This document shows, one piece after another, positions 12,001 through 22,158 of a stretch of DNA of 64,000 nucleotides; position 1 is the stretch's first letter, and each line of letters starts with the position of its first letter. Source of the stretch: Climacium dendroides (lineage: Eukaryota > Streptophyta > Bryopsida > Hypnales > Climaciaceae); contig OX467091.1 in NCBI GenBank assembly GCA_950106755.1, positions 9,875,538-9,939,537 on the forward strand, written 5' to 3'. Both the position numbers and the translations under genes were made by a program. The notes under the pieces are model-generated. The model was not told where the DNA came from, did not search any database, and saw only the letters and a program-made list of their open reading frames with translations.

Positions 12001-13671
12001 AGATGTAAAAAATAAGTTTGAACAATGTTGATTCACTCTTTTAGTCATTTCATTTGTCTTTTGATTGTTGTTTGCATGGATGGAGGGGAAACTACTACTT
12101 CGAGTTGTTTTGTTGGTCCCAAATAGCCAATTTGCAAGGGCACAAAGTGCAACATGAAGATCATTTTGGGACAAAAAATTAAGGCCAATAAGATCATTTT
12201 GGGATAGAGGGAGTATTTTTTTAGACAGTTGTTTAGAACTTCAAATTTATACCAATACTTGTTAAAATAAAGTATGTAGCTTCCTATTCAAAACATTTTT
12301 AAATTCCAAGCTAGGAAGTGGTTCCTTTGCTTCACAATAGACAATCTTGAAGGAAAGATTGTCATATGTTCTAAACAATTGAGAAAGAATACTTTCCATT
12401 GTAACATATATAAGTGTTTTGGTAGACAAGGGATTCCAACCCCATTAGTCAAGAATATTATATTGCAGACCACATGGGAGAGGGAATTGCTTTTGTCTTT
12501 TTAGATGTTGGTGTCCCACTTAATTTCCTACTCCATGATGGTAATCAATCCATTCACTCTCAAAATGTCTCTATGTGGAATTAAATATAGCTTTAAATTT
12601 AAATACAATAAAAAGCATGAGAAGGCCAAAAATTGGGTCATATTTGGAAATAGTGATCTTGTACCACAAATCATATCAAGCACAACATTAAATCCACACA
12701 TAATGCAATAAATACACCATCAAAGATTAGAAATCCTACTCACATGATATAGGCATCCAAGAGTGCACATGGCATCTAAGAGAAAACTCAAAGTTTTATA
12801 GTCACATTCCTCAATAAAAAAGAACTCTCTAAAACACACACCAAACTTGACTTACCAGAATGTCAACTCAAAAGAGCCAAGACAACTATATCTCAAATCT
12901 TATGTTGCCCCCAAAGTCAATTAGGGTTTTAAAACAAGCCCTCTTAAATTCACATATGCTATAAAATACCACATGGCATAACACCATTCAATAGGACATA
13001 GCTCATAATGTCACGTCACATGACAATATCGTATAAATAATAATCATACACTACAACAAATCAAGTACCACAACCACATCAAGCACAATATAAAATTCAC
13101 ATATAAAAATGCAATAAGCATACCATTAAATGCCCCCCCAATTGACTATGCTGCCTCCAACAAGTAGCTAGGACTATCCACATAGGTAATGAGATCCAAA
13201 CATCATGATGAAATAATTTTATTCCATCCAAGTTGAGGTCATAGATGGGCTAGTGTATGTAGAAGCAAGTCCAATCATTTCATGACAAGAGACTAGGTAC
13301 AATTGTGAGCCCATCCTTGATTGCCTTCAAGAATTTTTTGATGCCAAATCTCAATGTCAATCCCAATCTAAACTATGTCTTTTTTGTATGATGCATTTGG
13401 TGCCTATTCTACTCAAATGGCAATGATGTCATTATGAATATAAATGATTTGCCCTTCTAAACTTTTTCAGCATCTATTTGAAGACGTAACATGACCTCTA
13501 GATTTCCAACAATGAGGACAAATCCAATTTCCTAGAGGCAAATACTATTAGAAAATATGTGTTCAAATCAACAAAAATTTGACAAAAAAGTGTTGATTTC
13601 ATTTTTTGATTTGGATGTATTGACCTAGACAATACAAAACAAAACAATGTTGATCTAGTTGTTGATTTAGT
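9041..13671. other. anonymous AT-rich interval
   Basis: Frames of 99 codons (9096-9395), 74 codons (10569-10793) and others have no recognisable domain. 9200-9360 contains repeated CCATTT/CAATCCCAA/TGATYC words. No RNA gene found by eye. Confidence 0.4.
12190..12213. mobile_element. solo Stowaway-like end
   Basis: CATTTTGGGATAGAGGGAG followed by TA is the right-end pattern of Stowaway/mariner elements. No matching left end found nearby. The word AAGATCATTTTGGGA also occurs at about 12157, hinting at a short duplication. Confidence 0.4.
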
Positions 13672-13880
13672 CAATCAAAAAATAATAATAATAATAATTA
13701 AAAAATTAGAATGTCCCATGTGGATGACCCCAACTTTGCCATGTAGCATCATGCCGTATAAAAATGGTCATATGACCACTCCACCATGCATGTAGGGCCA
13801 CTATGATCACCTATCAAATTCAAACCTAAGACCTCGTGGTCAAGAGCCTACGCCTTCAACCATCACACCACCATTACAAT
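13672..13880 (-). mobile_element. tRNA-derived SINE candidate
   Basis: On the minus strand, from about 13875 down: GGTGTGATGGTTGAAGGCGTAGG resembles a tRNA head with an A box (13851-13865), followed about 30 bp later by GGTTTGAATTT (13816-13826), close to the B box GGTTCGAATCC. A ~110-bp body follows, and the 3' end is a TTATTATTATT tail at about 13679-13698. The layout is that of plant SINEs. Boundaries and target duplication are not resolved. Confidence 0.5.
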
Positions 13881-13989
13881 TGCTTGTACAATAGAAATAT
13901 ATATTTTTTAGCTTAATTTTTTAGCTTAATCATTTATAATTTGGTATTTTTTAATTCAACAAACTTTGGTGACTATTTTGGCATACTAG

Positions 13990-14239
13990 AATTTTTTTTT
14001 CAAAAAGCTTTGAAATTTAAAAAAAAATTAAAAATCAAGCTAAATTTCATCTCCCAATTTTTTTTGATTTTGAGTCTCCAATCAAAAGTCATGAATAAAA
14101 TTAGAGAAGATGTTCGAAAATGTAAAAGAAAATGTTCCTTGCTACTTATCCCTCTATGAATTTTGTCCATAACTTTTGATTGCAATTTCAAAATCTCAAA
14201 TAGGTCTTGCAAATGAAATGAGTTTAGAATCTTGGAAAA
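13990..14239. repeat. inverted repeat related to family B
   Basis: CTCCAATCAAAAGTCATGAATAAAATTAGAG..AGATG is mirrored by CTATGAATTTTGTCCATAACTTTTGATTGCA, in pieces. Because of the palindrome, two opposite-strand open frames here encode nearly the same peptide words (QSKVMNKI and QSKVMDKI); neither is a gene. Confidence 0.65.
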
Positions 14240-14654
14240 AAATTTAATAAAAAAAGACTTTATTTTCATCCTTTAAATTTGTTTAGGAAGAATAGATTAA
14301 AGATGGAAAGAAAAATTGAGATATCTTTCTTGTCATTTATCCAAATAAAATGAATCCAAGATGTCCAAATAGAAAAAAATTCATTCTATAAGAATTTAAT
14401 TTAATATTTTAATTTAATTATTTAAAGTTTTTGCGATTATTTCATACTACCCAGTTCAATTATTTTTAGATTTGGTTGCATAACTTTTGTTTTCAAGCAC
14501 ATATTGAAATAAAAATTATATTTATAGAAAGCTAATTTATTATTTTATATTGAAAAATTTCAAAAATTTCACTAAATTTTAAGATTATACAAGCTACCAA
14601 AATTCTCATTTGTCTCCTACCAAGACTTTGGGACCTTGAAGGTTAAAAAAGTCC
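14240..14654. mobile_element. TTAA-family H, right-half fragment H3
   Basis: Matches the right part of H1/H2 (CATAACTTTTGTTTTCAAGCAC.TATTGAAA, AAAGCT..TTTATTA) and ends CCTTGAAGG before TTAA at about 14651. The left half is absent. Confidence 0.5.
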
Positions 14655-15065
14655 TATTCCCTATTCTCTCTTCTTGATTTGATTCTATGTTGTAACTAGT
14701 GTTGTGCTTGTATAAAAGTAGAAATCCATGTAAACGCATATGATGTGGGTAGGTAGGTAATTGGATAAAGCTCATATATAGTTATCACATTTTTCTTTAC
14801 TTGTAATGGTATACAATTTATTTATATACATATTTTTTTGCTTGTACCAGATATCACATGTGTGCCTACAAAAATTTTGTAAAAATTTTAGACACCATGA
14901 TCCGCCAAGGTACCCGCCTTTCAACAATAAATTTTAAGTTTAACTTAAATTGATTTTTCAAATCAAGTATTCAGCCAAAAAAAACTAATAGATAGTTGCA
15001 TAACATTAGAAGTAACCCTATTTTGGATTGTAATTTCTATTTTCTATGAAGAAAGTCAATCTTAA

Positions 15066-15985
15066 CCCCTAAAGAACTAGCATGCATTTGGGGGTTGTAT
15101 AGAAATTTAGGGCAGGTATATGTGGCTAGAGATTTGCATATTTTAGGCTAAAATTTTAATAGAAAGTGGGGGCAAGGAATATCTTTCAAACGCACCAAAT
15201 TTCATGACATTTGGAAATACGAATCAAAAGTTATGGCCAAATATGTTATTTTTTTCATCGACAAGGCGATACATGCAGATCAGAAAAAATCACTTTTTTT
15301 GAAAACAAAAATTGAAATTGTTTTGCTAGAGTTATACATACATGGAAAGCTTTGAATCATTCCATTTTGATCAATGAGATGAAAGTTATGAGCAATTTTT
15401 GTTGGTGGAAAGTTATGGATTCTCTAGTCTAAAATAAACTTTGAAGTTCTTTATCTTACTCAATTTTCAATATTTAAAAAAAAAAAAATCATAGGATGTA
15501 GATTGTTTATAACAACATTTCAACCATTGGATTGGCATTTTTCAATTTCATAATGAAATCTTTAACAATTTAATATTTTGAATCATTCTCTACTATTGTC
15601 TACTTACTATTTTTTTCCTATATGTTGTACAATTCCAAATGATCTGAAATTTTTCAAGCATGTGACCAACTTGTTTAAAAAAAAGAATTCAAAGAGTAAC
15701 CATAATTCTGGACATTTTTTCATAGGAAAGTGAGCTTGTAAAGTATAGCTGCCCTGTTTTTTGCAAGGCTAAAAAAATGATTTATATGGAGTTGAATACT
15801 TATATCTTGTAGTCCACATGGTGAAAATTTCTGAAATATTTACCACGTGTTCTCAAGTTAGCACTCTACAAGATCCTATAGTTACATGTGCCAAAAAAAG
15901 TTTTTTTTCAAAAATTTGGTTCTTGTACTAGAAATGACAATTTTGGAGCGTTTTTGGTGAAAATATAGTGAAGGAACTTAAGGGG
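15066..15985. mobile_element. TTAA-family A copy A4, full length
   Basis: 920 bp between TTAA at 15062-15065 and TTAA at 15986-15989, with ends CCCCTAAAG and CTTAAGGGG. Internal landmarks shared with A2: GATGAAAGTTATGAG, TATATGTTGTACAATTCCAAATGAT, CTCAAGTTAGCA.TCTACAAGATCCTA. Confidence 0.8.
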
Positions 15986-16670
15986 TTAAATATAAAATTC
16001 TTAGGAAAAATTTGCACCTCAAAAAATTTGGATACAAATAGGTCAAAAGTCAAAACCCATAATTCGTCAAAACCACATAAATTAGAATTTGATTTTTTTA
16101 GAATTAAAAGATTGAATGAGAGCCTTGACCAACTTTCTAAATTGTACTCATGGTTATTATTGAAGTACAAAGTCATATTGGAGATGAGAAAAATCATAAG
16201 TAAATGCATAATGCAACCAATAGAGTAGTAATGCATTAATGAATTTGAATGAATTGCCAAGAGCAGGTCTAAAAAAGCAATAAATTGATAATCTCCCAAG
16301 ATAATCCCTTCTAATATATATTTTTAAAGTTATAACTTCATCTAATTGTAATTTCAACACTATAGGTCTTTTGCGAAAGGAATTAGTTGACCTTACATTG
16401 ACAATTGAAAGAGGATTGCTATTATGTGAGCCTAGGAGCACGAGCCCATGAGCCTAAAAGACTATACACCTATATTATAGGTGTCTATATTATAGAAACC
16501 TTCCATGATTTTAGTATAATTCCATTATAGATACCTATATTACGGGTATAAGTCTTTATATCATAAACACCTTCAATGGTTGTAGGATATCTACTTATAT
16601 TCAAAGCTCACATACTTGCATTTTTATGTTCACACATTAGCATCATTGGATGTTGGCTATCAAAACACTA

Positions 16671-16915
16671 CTTCCTCTATCCCAAAATAAGTGTTTTGCA
16701 TTGTAAACTTGTTTTTTAAAGTATTTTTGAGTAGGTTGTATTGAGACCTTGGGCCCAATTTTTTTAAAGTTGCAATGAATATATACAATGTTCTTCATTG
16801 ATTATAAAATTGATACCCTTCTAAGTTATAAATTTTATAATATTATTAATGAAAATAATTGGTATAAAAAAAACACGAGGTTCCAATGCAAACACTTAGC
16901 TTAGGACAGAAGGAA
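16671..16915. mobile_element. Stowaway-like MITE
   Basis: 245 bp between TA (16669-16670) and TA (16916-16917). The left end CTTCCTCTATCCCAAAATAA and an imperfect inverse right end (TTAGGACAGAAGGAA) match the Stowaway terminal pattern CTCCCTCCGTCCCAAAATAA. A second inverted word, AAGTGTTT.GCATTG, lies just inside. Confidence 0.75.
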
Positions 16916-16917
16916 TA

Positions 16918-19300
16918 GTTACTAGTTGTTTTGATTTCAATTTTATATACAATCAACTTCATTTGATTTTTATAGTCTATTAAAGGACAATAGATTTATT
17001 GCGAGTAATTAATATTTTTTCAATAAATTGATTCATTTTTTGGAATTTTTTTTAAAGAATTTAAATCCCCATTTTTGTCTTTGTAATTGAAAAAATGTCA
17101 ACAATCTCAACTCCTATTTTATAAAGTATTTATTGACAAATGTATTGTTTAACTATGATATCTTATAAATCTTGAGTGTGTTAGTAAAAGCATGGTTTTT
17201 GGTAAACATTTATTCACTCAATCTATGGTCTTAAAGAGTTTTTATGATGCCCCTCTTCTTGAGCTTCATTAATAACATGAGAGTAGAGACTTTTTGATTC
17301 TAATAACGAGGTTCTAACTTTTACATTACCTAATCCAAGATTTGAACATCTTATTTTTGTGAACTTCTTTCTTCTATTTCCACTCCCCTTCTTTGCCTCT
17401 TGCAATTGAGCCTTCTAAGTTTTTGAAAACTTTAATCAAAATTTTTCATCTCATAGTGACACATGTCTAAACATCTAAACCAACATGAAAATCTAAACTA
17501 AATCCAAGTTTTAATGTTCAATGATAAGCATGAGAAAAGATTTAGGTTTGATTTTCATCTCAGAGCGATATACGTCTAAGCAACTAAACTAAATCCAAGT
17601 TTTAATGTCCAATGATAAACAATTTTAATTAATGTCCAATGATAAGCATGAAAAAAGAAGTATTTTGAAGTAAGGTCCAAACTACCATTTTTTACTATTA
17701 TTCCTAGTTACTATTATTAGTCTAGTCAAATTTATCATATTATTTGTTGGAAAGTGAAAGTAGACAAATTTACCAAAAGATGCGACATTTGGATGCTACA
17801 CATAAAAGCTTTGAAGGTCAAAGTTTCTTTTGGTAGATGTTCTAAAATTGTTTCCTAAGATACTAATTTTGAAAATGTACACGAAGTGGTGATAGAAATT
17901 TAAGCAACATGCAATTTGGGATGTACCCACCTTAAGTGATAGTTGATGAGAGAAGGGATTAGAGAGGTGATGAGAAGTGTAACACAAAGCCTATGATTTG
18001 TGCATGCTTACCATCTCCATTTAAATTAATACTAGCTACAATAGCAACATTGTAGTCACTTCGGAGGCAATTGAAGTTGATAGAGCTAGAGTTCAATTAT
18101 AGCATTTTGAACACTAGCATTAGATCAAAAGAATCTTGAAAGAGAATGCTCATTGCGCTTTAGATTTTTATCATGAATGTTGAATGAAATAATTTGATGA
18201 TATTTCTTTAAAATGAAAATGTGATGGATTTTGTGGCAGGAGTTGTGATAGGGTTCATAACACCACATACTTATGAATTAGTGTTTGGTGATTGTGTGAT
18301 TGAAGTTGACTCTTTGTTGAAAGATTTGACAAATAAGTTACTTTGTTTCTTCTCAAATTGCTCCTCTGCATTGAAATTTTCATAAACTTGATATGAGATT
18401 GCAAGCGGAAACAACAACTTCCAAGATTAGGTTTGATTTTGAGTGAATAAATTTTGTTTATATTGTATTATACATACCCCTTTCATATTAATTTCATTGC
18501 ACATTATGGTTGGAGATCGCTATTAGGATTTATACATTTCACTATAGGCACTGGGTATTACTCATGTTCCCATGAACATTTTATGAAGTTCTCAAAGACT
18601 ATGACTAGCATTTGATTAAATTTGTTGATTGTCCCTATGGGAGCAAAATTGGGAAGAGGGTCTTCATTGTAATAAACCAACTTTAATAAATATAACAATT
18701 GCAAGCGTTTTAATAGGATTTTAAGGCAAAAAGGGAGACAACTTCATAGGAACAAACCTAAGCAAAAGCTCGCATCTAAAATGAATGTGAGAAGGTTTGA
18801 ATACATCTTATACTAAAAATGAGCTAGCTCAAGAAGATGGAGTCTCTCCTAGCATAGCTAAGTAATTTGTTTGACACTAAACCAAAGAGGAACATGCTTT
18901 GTATTGATAGAAGCATTGTTATGGAAGGTCCCTTGCCTTCCCCCACATGCAACTAATTATATCTAGTTATTTATTTTGGTTCCTCGAATGCTTCATTTGA
19001 ACCGGAACTCTCCCAAATATCCTTCTTTTTAGAACCTTAGGGGAGGCAAATTCAAAATTTTACAATGTTCTATGAAGTCATTTGAGCAAGACCTTACACA
19101 AAAAATAAGCCAACTCATCCAGGACATAGCCTCTAAAACCATAAATGCTTGTTGGCTCTAGACCAAAGGAAAGAAGTTTTGCACATGTAGAAGCTACCTC
19201 AAGAAAGTTTGAGTAGCTATCTTCCTAAGCAAGGAAGTGCTACAAGAACAGAGCCTGATGAACTGTAGCTACTTGTTTTTCTTTTTCTTTCTTCCCAGCA
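16918..19300. other. anonymous interval and 3' flank of the kinase gene
   Basis: Apart from the tandem repeat at 17441-17655, nothing is recognised. The part near 19250-19309 must hold the kinase 3' UTR. Confidence 0.4.
17441..17655. repeat. imperfect tandem repeat, period about 110 bp
   Basis: TTTTTCATCTCATAGTGACACATGTCTAA.. and AACTAAATCCAAGTTTTAATGT.CAATGATAA occur twice; the last ~22 bp (TAATGTCCAATGATAAGCATG) is added once more. Confidence 0.7.
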
Positions 19301-19309
19301 TAACACTGG

Positions 19310-20731
19310 TTATGGCGAATTGTGGTTTGAACAAGGAGAACTAGGGTTTGCGAGATCCGAAGTGCGCTTGACAGTTTCTAGGGCAAGCACGATTTCAGAG
19401 AACGAAGGTCTTTCGCCGGGATTAGAATGCCAGCATCTGCACAACAATTCCGTAATTCTCGAATTCATAGGATGCGGCAATTGCGGTCTGAGCCCTCGAA
19501 GAACTTCTAAATCCGTGGCAGCGAGATTTTCAAACGGGACACATCCGGTCAATATTTCATAGCATGTCATGGCGAAGCTATAAACATCAGCCTTGTCTGT
19601 AAACATGCTCGAATTGCAAGAATTCTGATCTCTCACCGCCGCCAGAATCTCCGGTGCTCTCCAAAACCCTGTTCCCACCACACCAACAGAGCATTCGTAG
19701 TCGGCTATGGCGCAGGAAAATTCCGAAAAAGTACATGATGCAGTAGGGTTCGGTGGTTTCTTCTTCCTTATGTCGAAGGCGATGAGGATGTTGGAAGCTT
19801 TCAAGTCGCGGTGCACGATTTGCTTCTTGTGCAGAAGCTCCATGCCCTTCGCAATCTGCAGCATGATGGAAACTGCCTGCGGCTCTTGGAAGGGCGGCTC
19901 GCTGTGGTGGCTGTGAGCGCGTTGCGCCATGGTCACGTCGAGAAGCTTGCGAAGGTCGCCCCAGTACTTGTACATGACGAAGGCGAAACGGTCATCCTTT
20001 AAGATTGTGCCGGCGAAGATGATGGCGGAGTTCCCGAGGGGGAAGTGAGGGGCAGAGGTTCCGAGAGGGTATTGCGTTTGCAATGATCGCAGAGAGTAGC
20101 CTTTCTTGAAAGCTTTCACTACAAACTCCATGCGAATGGAATCGAGGCCGCCACCTTCCACCTCGAAAATCTCCGCCTGCCCGCCCTCGGCGATCTTCGG
20201 ACCGAGCTCCAAGTTGTCGCCCCATTTCTCAGAGAAGAAACCTCCCCACTGGTGCTTGATGCGAACGAAAATGTCACGGTTCGTCTCTTCGGCATCGGAG
20301 TCCTCAGCTTCTTCAAGCTCCACGCATTCGTGGGAGTTTCCTTGCTGCTGCTGTTGCGGACGGCGAGAATTTAAGACTGCGCTGCAGGATAAGATTGAGC
20401 CGCATGTGAAGGCTCCACAATTGGCACAGTGCCAACAGAATAGCAGTCTCCCGAGCGTCCTTCGAAAGCGAGCCAGGATTTGAAACTGGTGCTTCTTGGA
20501 ATCGGGCTCGTCTGTGAGTGCGAGCTGCGGGACAGGAACTCTCGATTCCAACTCGCTCCAGTGATCCTTCGAGGCTTCAATCTCGAACTCACGCTGGCTG
20601 GCGAACTCGCTCCTACGTTGCATCATGTTTTGAATGCGAGGGGACGAGACCGGCGACGAAGAAAGAGCTGGACTCGGTGTAGACCTAATTGCAGGTTTAG
20701 CCATGGCGAATTGACGATCTGGTTCTGTCAT
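19310..20731 (-). CDS. TKL-type serine/threonine protein kinase, single exon
   Basis: Uninterrupted reading frame of 473 codons. The ATG at 20731 is the first one after an in-frame TAG a few codons upstream; a GTG directly before it extends the open frame but is not a plausible plant start. Residues 1-90 are Ser/Arg-rich and probably disordered. A cysteine cluster follows (C99, C102, C105, C110, C116), then five glutamines (126-130) and an acidic stretch to about 150. The kinase domain covers about 172-455: glycine-loop variant AEGGQAEIFE (181-190), ATP lysine K206 in VVK, catalytic HRDLKASN (D309, K311, N314), GTGFWRAPE with APE at 359-361, DVYSF (382-386) and the late Arg at 441. The Mg-binding motif reads DYE (344-346) instead of DFG. 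I see these motifs directly; assignment to the plant TKL/Raf-like kinases is by family resemblance. The substrate is unknown and there is no receptor or membrane segment. It is transcribed divergently from the CRAL-TRIO gene. Confidence 0.9.
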   Translation of the reverse strand: MTEPDRQFAMAKPAIRSTPSPALSSSPVSSPRIQNMMQRRSEFASQREFEIEASKDHWSELESRVPVPQLALTDEPDSKKHQFQILARFRRTLGRLLFCWHCANCGAFTCGSILSCSAVLNSRRPQQQQQGNSHECVELEEAEDSDAEETNRDIFVRIKHQWGGFFSEKWGDNLELGPKIAEGGQAEIFEVEGGGLDSIRMEFVVKAFKKGYSLRSLQTQYPLGTSAPHFPLGNSAIIFAGTILKDDRFAFVMYKYWGDLRKLLDVTMAQRAHSHHSEPPFQEPQAVSIMLQIAKGMELLHKKQIVHRDLKASNILIAFDIRKKKPPNPTASCTFSEFSCAIADYECSVGVVGTGFWRAPEILAAVRDQNSCNSSMFTDKADVYSFAMTCYEILTGCVPFENLAATDLEVLRGLRPQLPHPMNSRITELLCRCWHSNPGERPSFSEIVLALETVKRTSDLANPSSPCSNHNSP

Positions 20732-22158
20732 CACGGCCTCGCTACCTAACGCCTACACGGCAATTTCGCACCCCAAATTTTCTTTGGAAAACAGAATATA
20801 TCACGAAATTGCATAAGAAGAAATAACATCGCACACAAGTGTTCGACAACATAAAGCTACGATAGCGAACGCGTCCTGTCGACGTAAGTAACCTGCTCTC
20901 TAATTCGCAAACATGAAAAGTCAGAGTTCAAGAACGCGCATATAACTGCAATTAGCTCAGATTCGATAGCAGTCTATCACAAAGAAACAGCGATCTGAAC
21001 ATAGGTCAAAGGGCAGGAAGCAGACGGGATGAAAAAATTTGAACAACAAATGCAGGAACAATCAGACCTCACAACCAACATTGGCGAGAGGAGATGACGA
21101 GCCTCACGAGGGAAGCAAGCAGCAGGAGGATGCACCGTGGCGCAACCGCAAAATGTCGTACAGGATTAAATGAAAAGAAGGTGTAGCTCACCTTTCAGAC
21201 ATAGCTGTAGGACGAAATCTCATCACAGAAGACGGAGCTGACAGACGGCCGGCATCAAGAATAGTCTCTAAAGCAGAAGGACCCACTGCCAAGCCGGCCA
21301 GGCCCCTGCATCCACGTCTCCATATTTAGACTACCGATCCCGTCACGGCAAAGGCACCATGTGCAAGGTGAACTTTGGAACGTTTTGACCAGGCAAACTG
21401 AAACATTACCTCAAGATTTCTGGGAAAAATTCAGTTATTACACAGTCAGGGCCGAAGCTTAAAATCCGATAATTCAGTAATCTGTCAGACGTCTTGCCTT
21501 ATACTTCAGTGTTTTCCGGCAGCTCTGGTGTTTTTTTCATATTGCAAAGGTTTTGCAGAACCTGCACGGGAAGTGATATTCCACAGTAGTATTTCAAGTT
21601 ACTGCAAACAGAGATGCTCTTTCCCGAGATAGAATTCCAGCAACTGAAATCCAGCATGGCCATCCTCCATGACTTATATAGGTTATCGACAACTTGCTTG
21701 ATTCTCGTGCGCGTGTTGCAAACCAATATCGTCTCAAGTGTTGAAGATGTCAATAATGTCGAGGAACACAGGGTAAACTTCATAGTTATTACCGTGCAAT
21801 CGACGCATATGCTTGAGAATCTTCACAGAATCAAAAGATACTCGAACAAATCGCTGTGTGAAACTTTCAGCAACGCCGAGTTGTTGTAACCTGGCACCCG
21901 GTATTTGCGATCAGAGTCATCAGCCCACATCGAGGATGAAAAAGGGTATCAGACTACTATGATGTGCGTGTACACAATCGACGCTCTCCAAATTATAGGT
22001 CTCATGATTCCCCTCTTATCTGCAACCTATGCTACACTACGGTCACCGCCCACGTAGGCAGCTGCAAATCCTGCAATGGATATCCGTTTTCCCTTTCGAA
22101 GTTGGGTTTTCGTCGTGTGTGAGTCGCCAGTGAACAACCTAGTTGCTTCGTTTACTTC
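20732..22158. promoter_or_regulatory. shared upstream region of two divergent genes
   Basis: The 1.43 kb between the kinase start (-) and the CRAL-TRIO start (+) must hold both 5' UTRs and promoters. It is clearly more GC-rich than the repeats outside the gene island, and I see none of the window's repeat families in it. A donor-like AAAG|GTGAGC lies on the minus strand at about 21191 and could mark a 5'-UTR intron of the kinase, but that is speculative. Short open frames at 21499-21783 (-) and 21614-21889 (+) overlap on opposite strands and do not look like known proteins. Confidence 0.5.

Noticed and set aside
15928..16299. 123-codon open frame on the minus strand
   Set aside because: Its left part lies in the end of TTAA element A4, overlapping frames exist on both strands, and there is no recognisable domain.
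20106..20483. 125-codon frame on the plus strand inside the kinase gene
   Set aside because: Antisense shadow of the kinase coding sequence, which has a complete domain.
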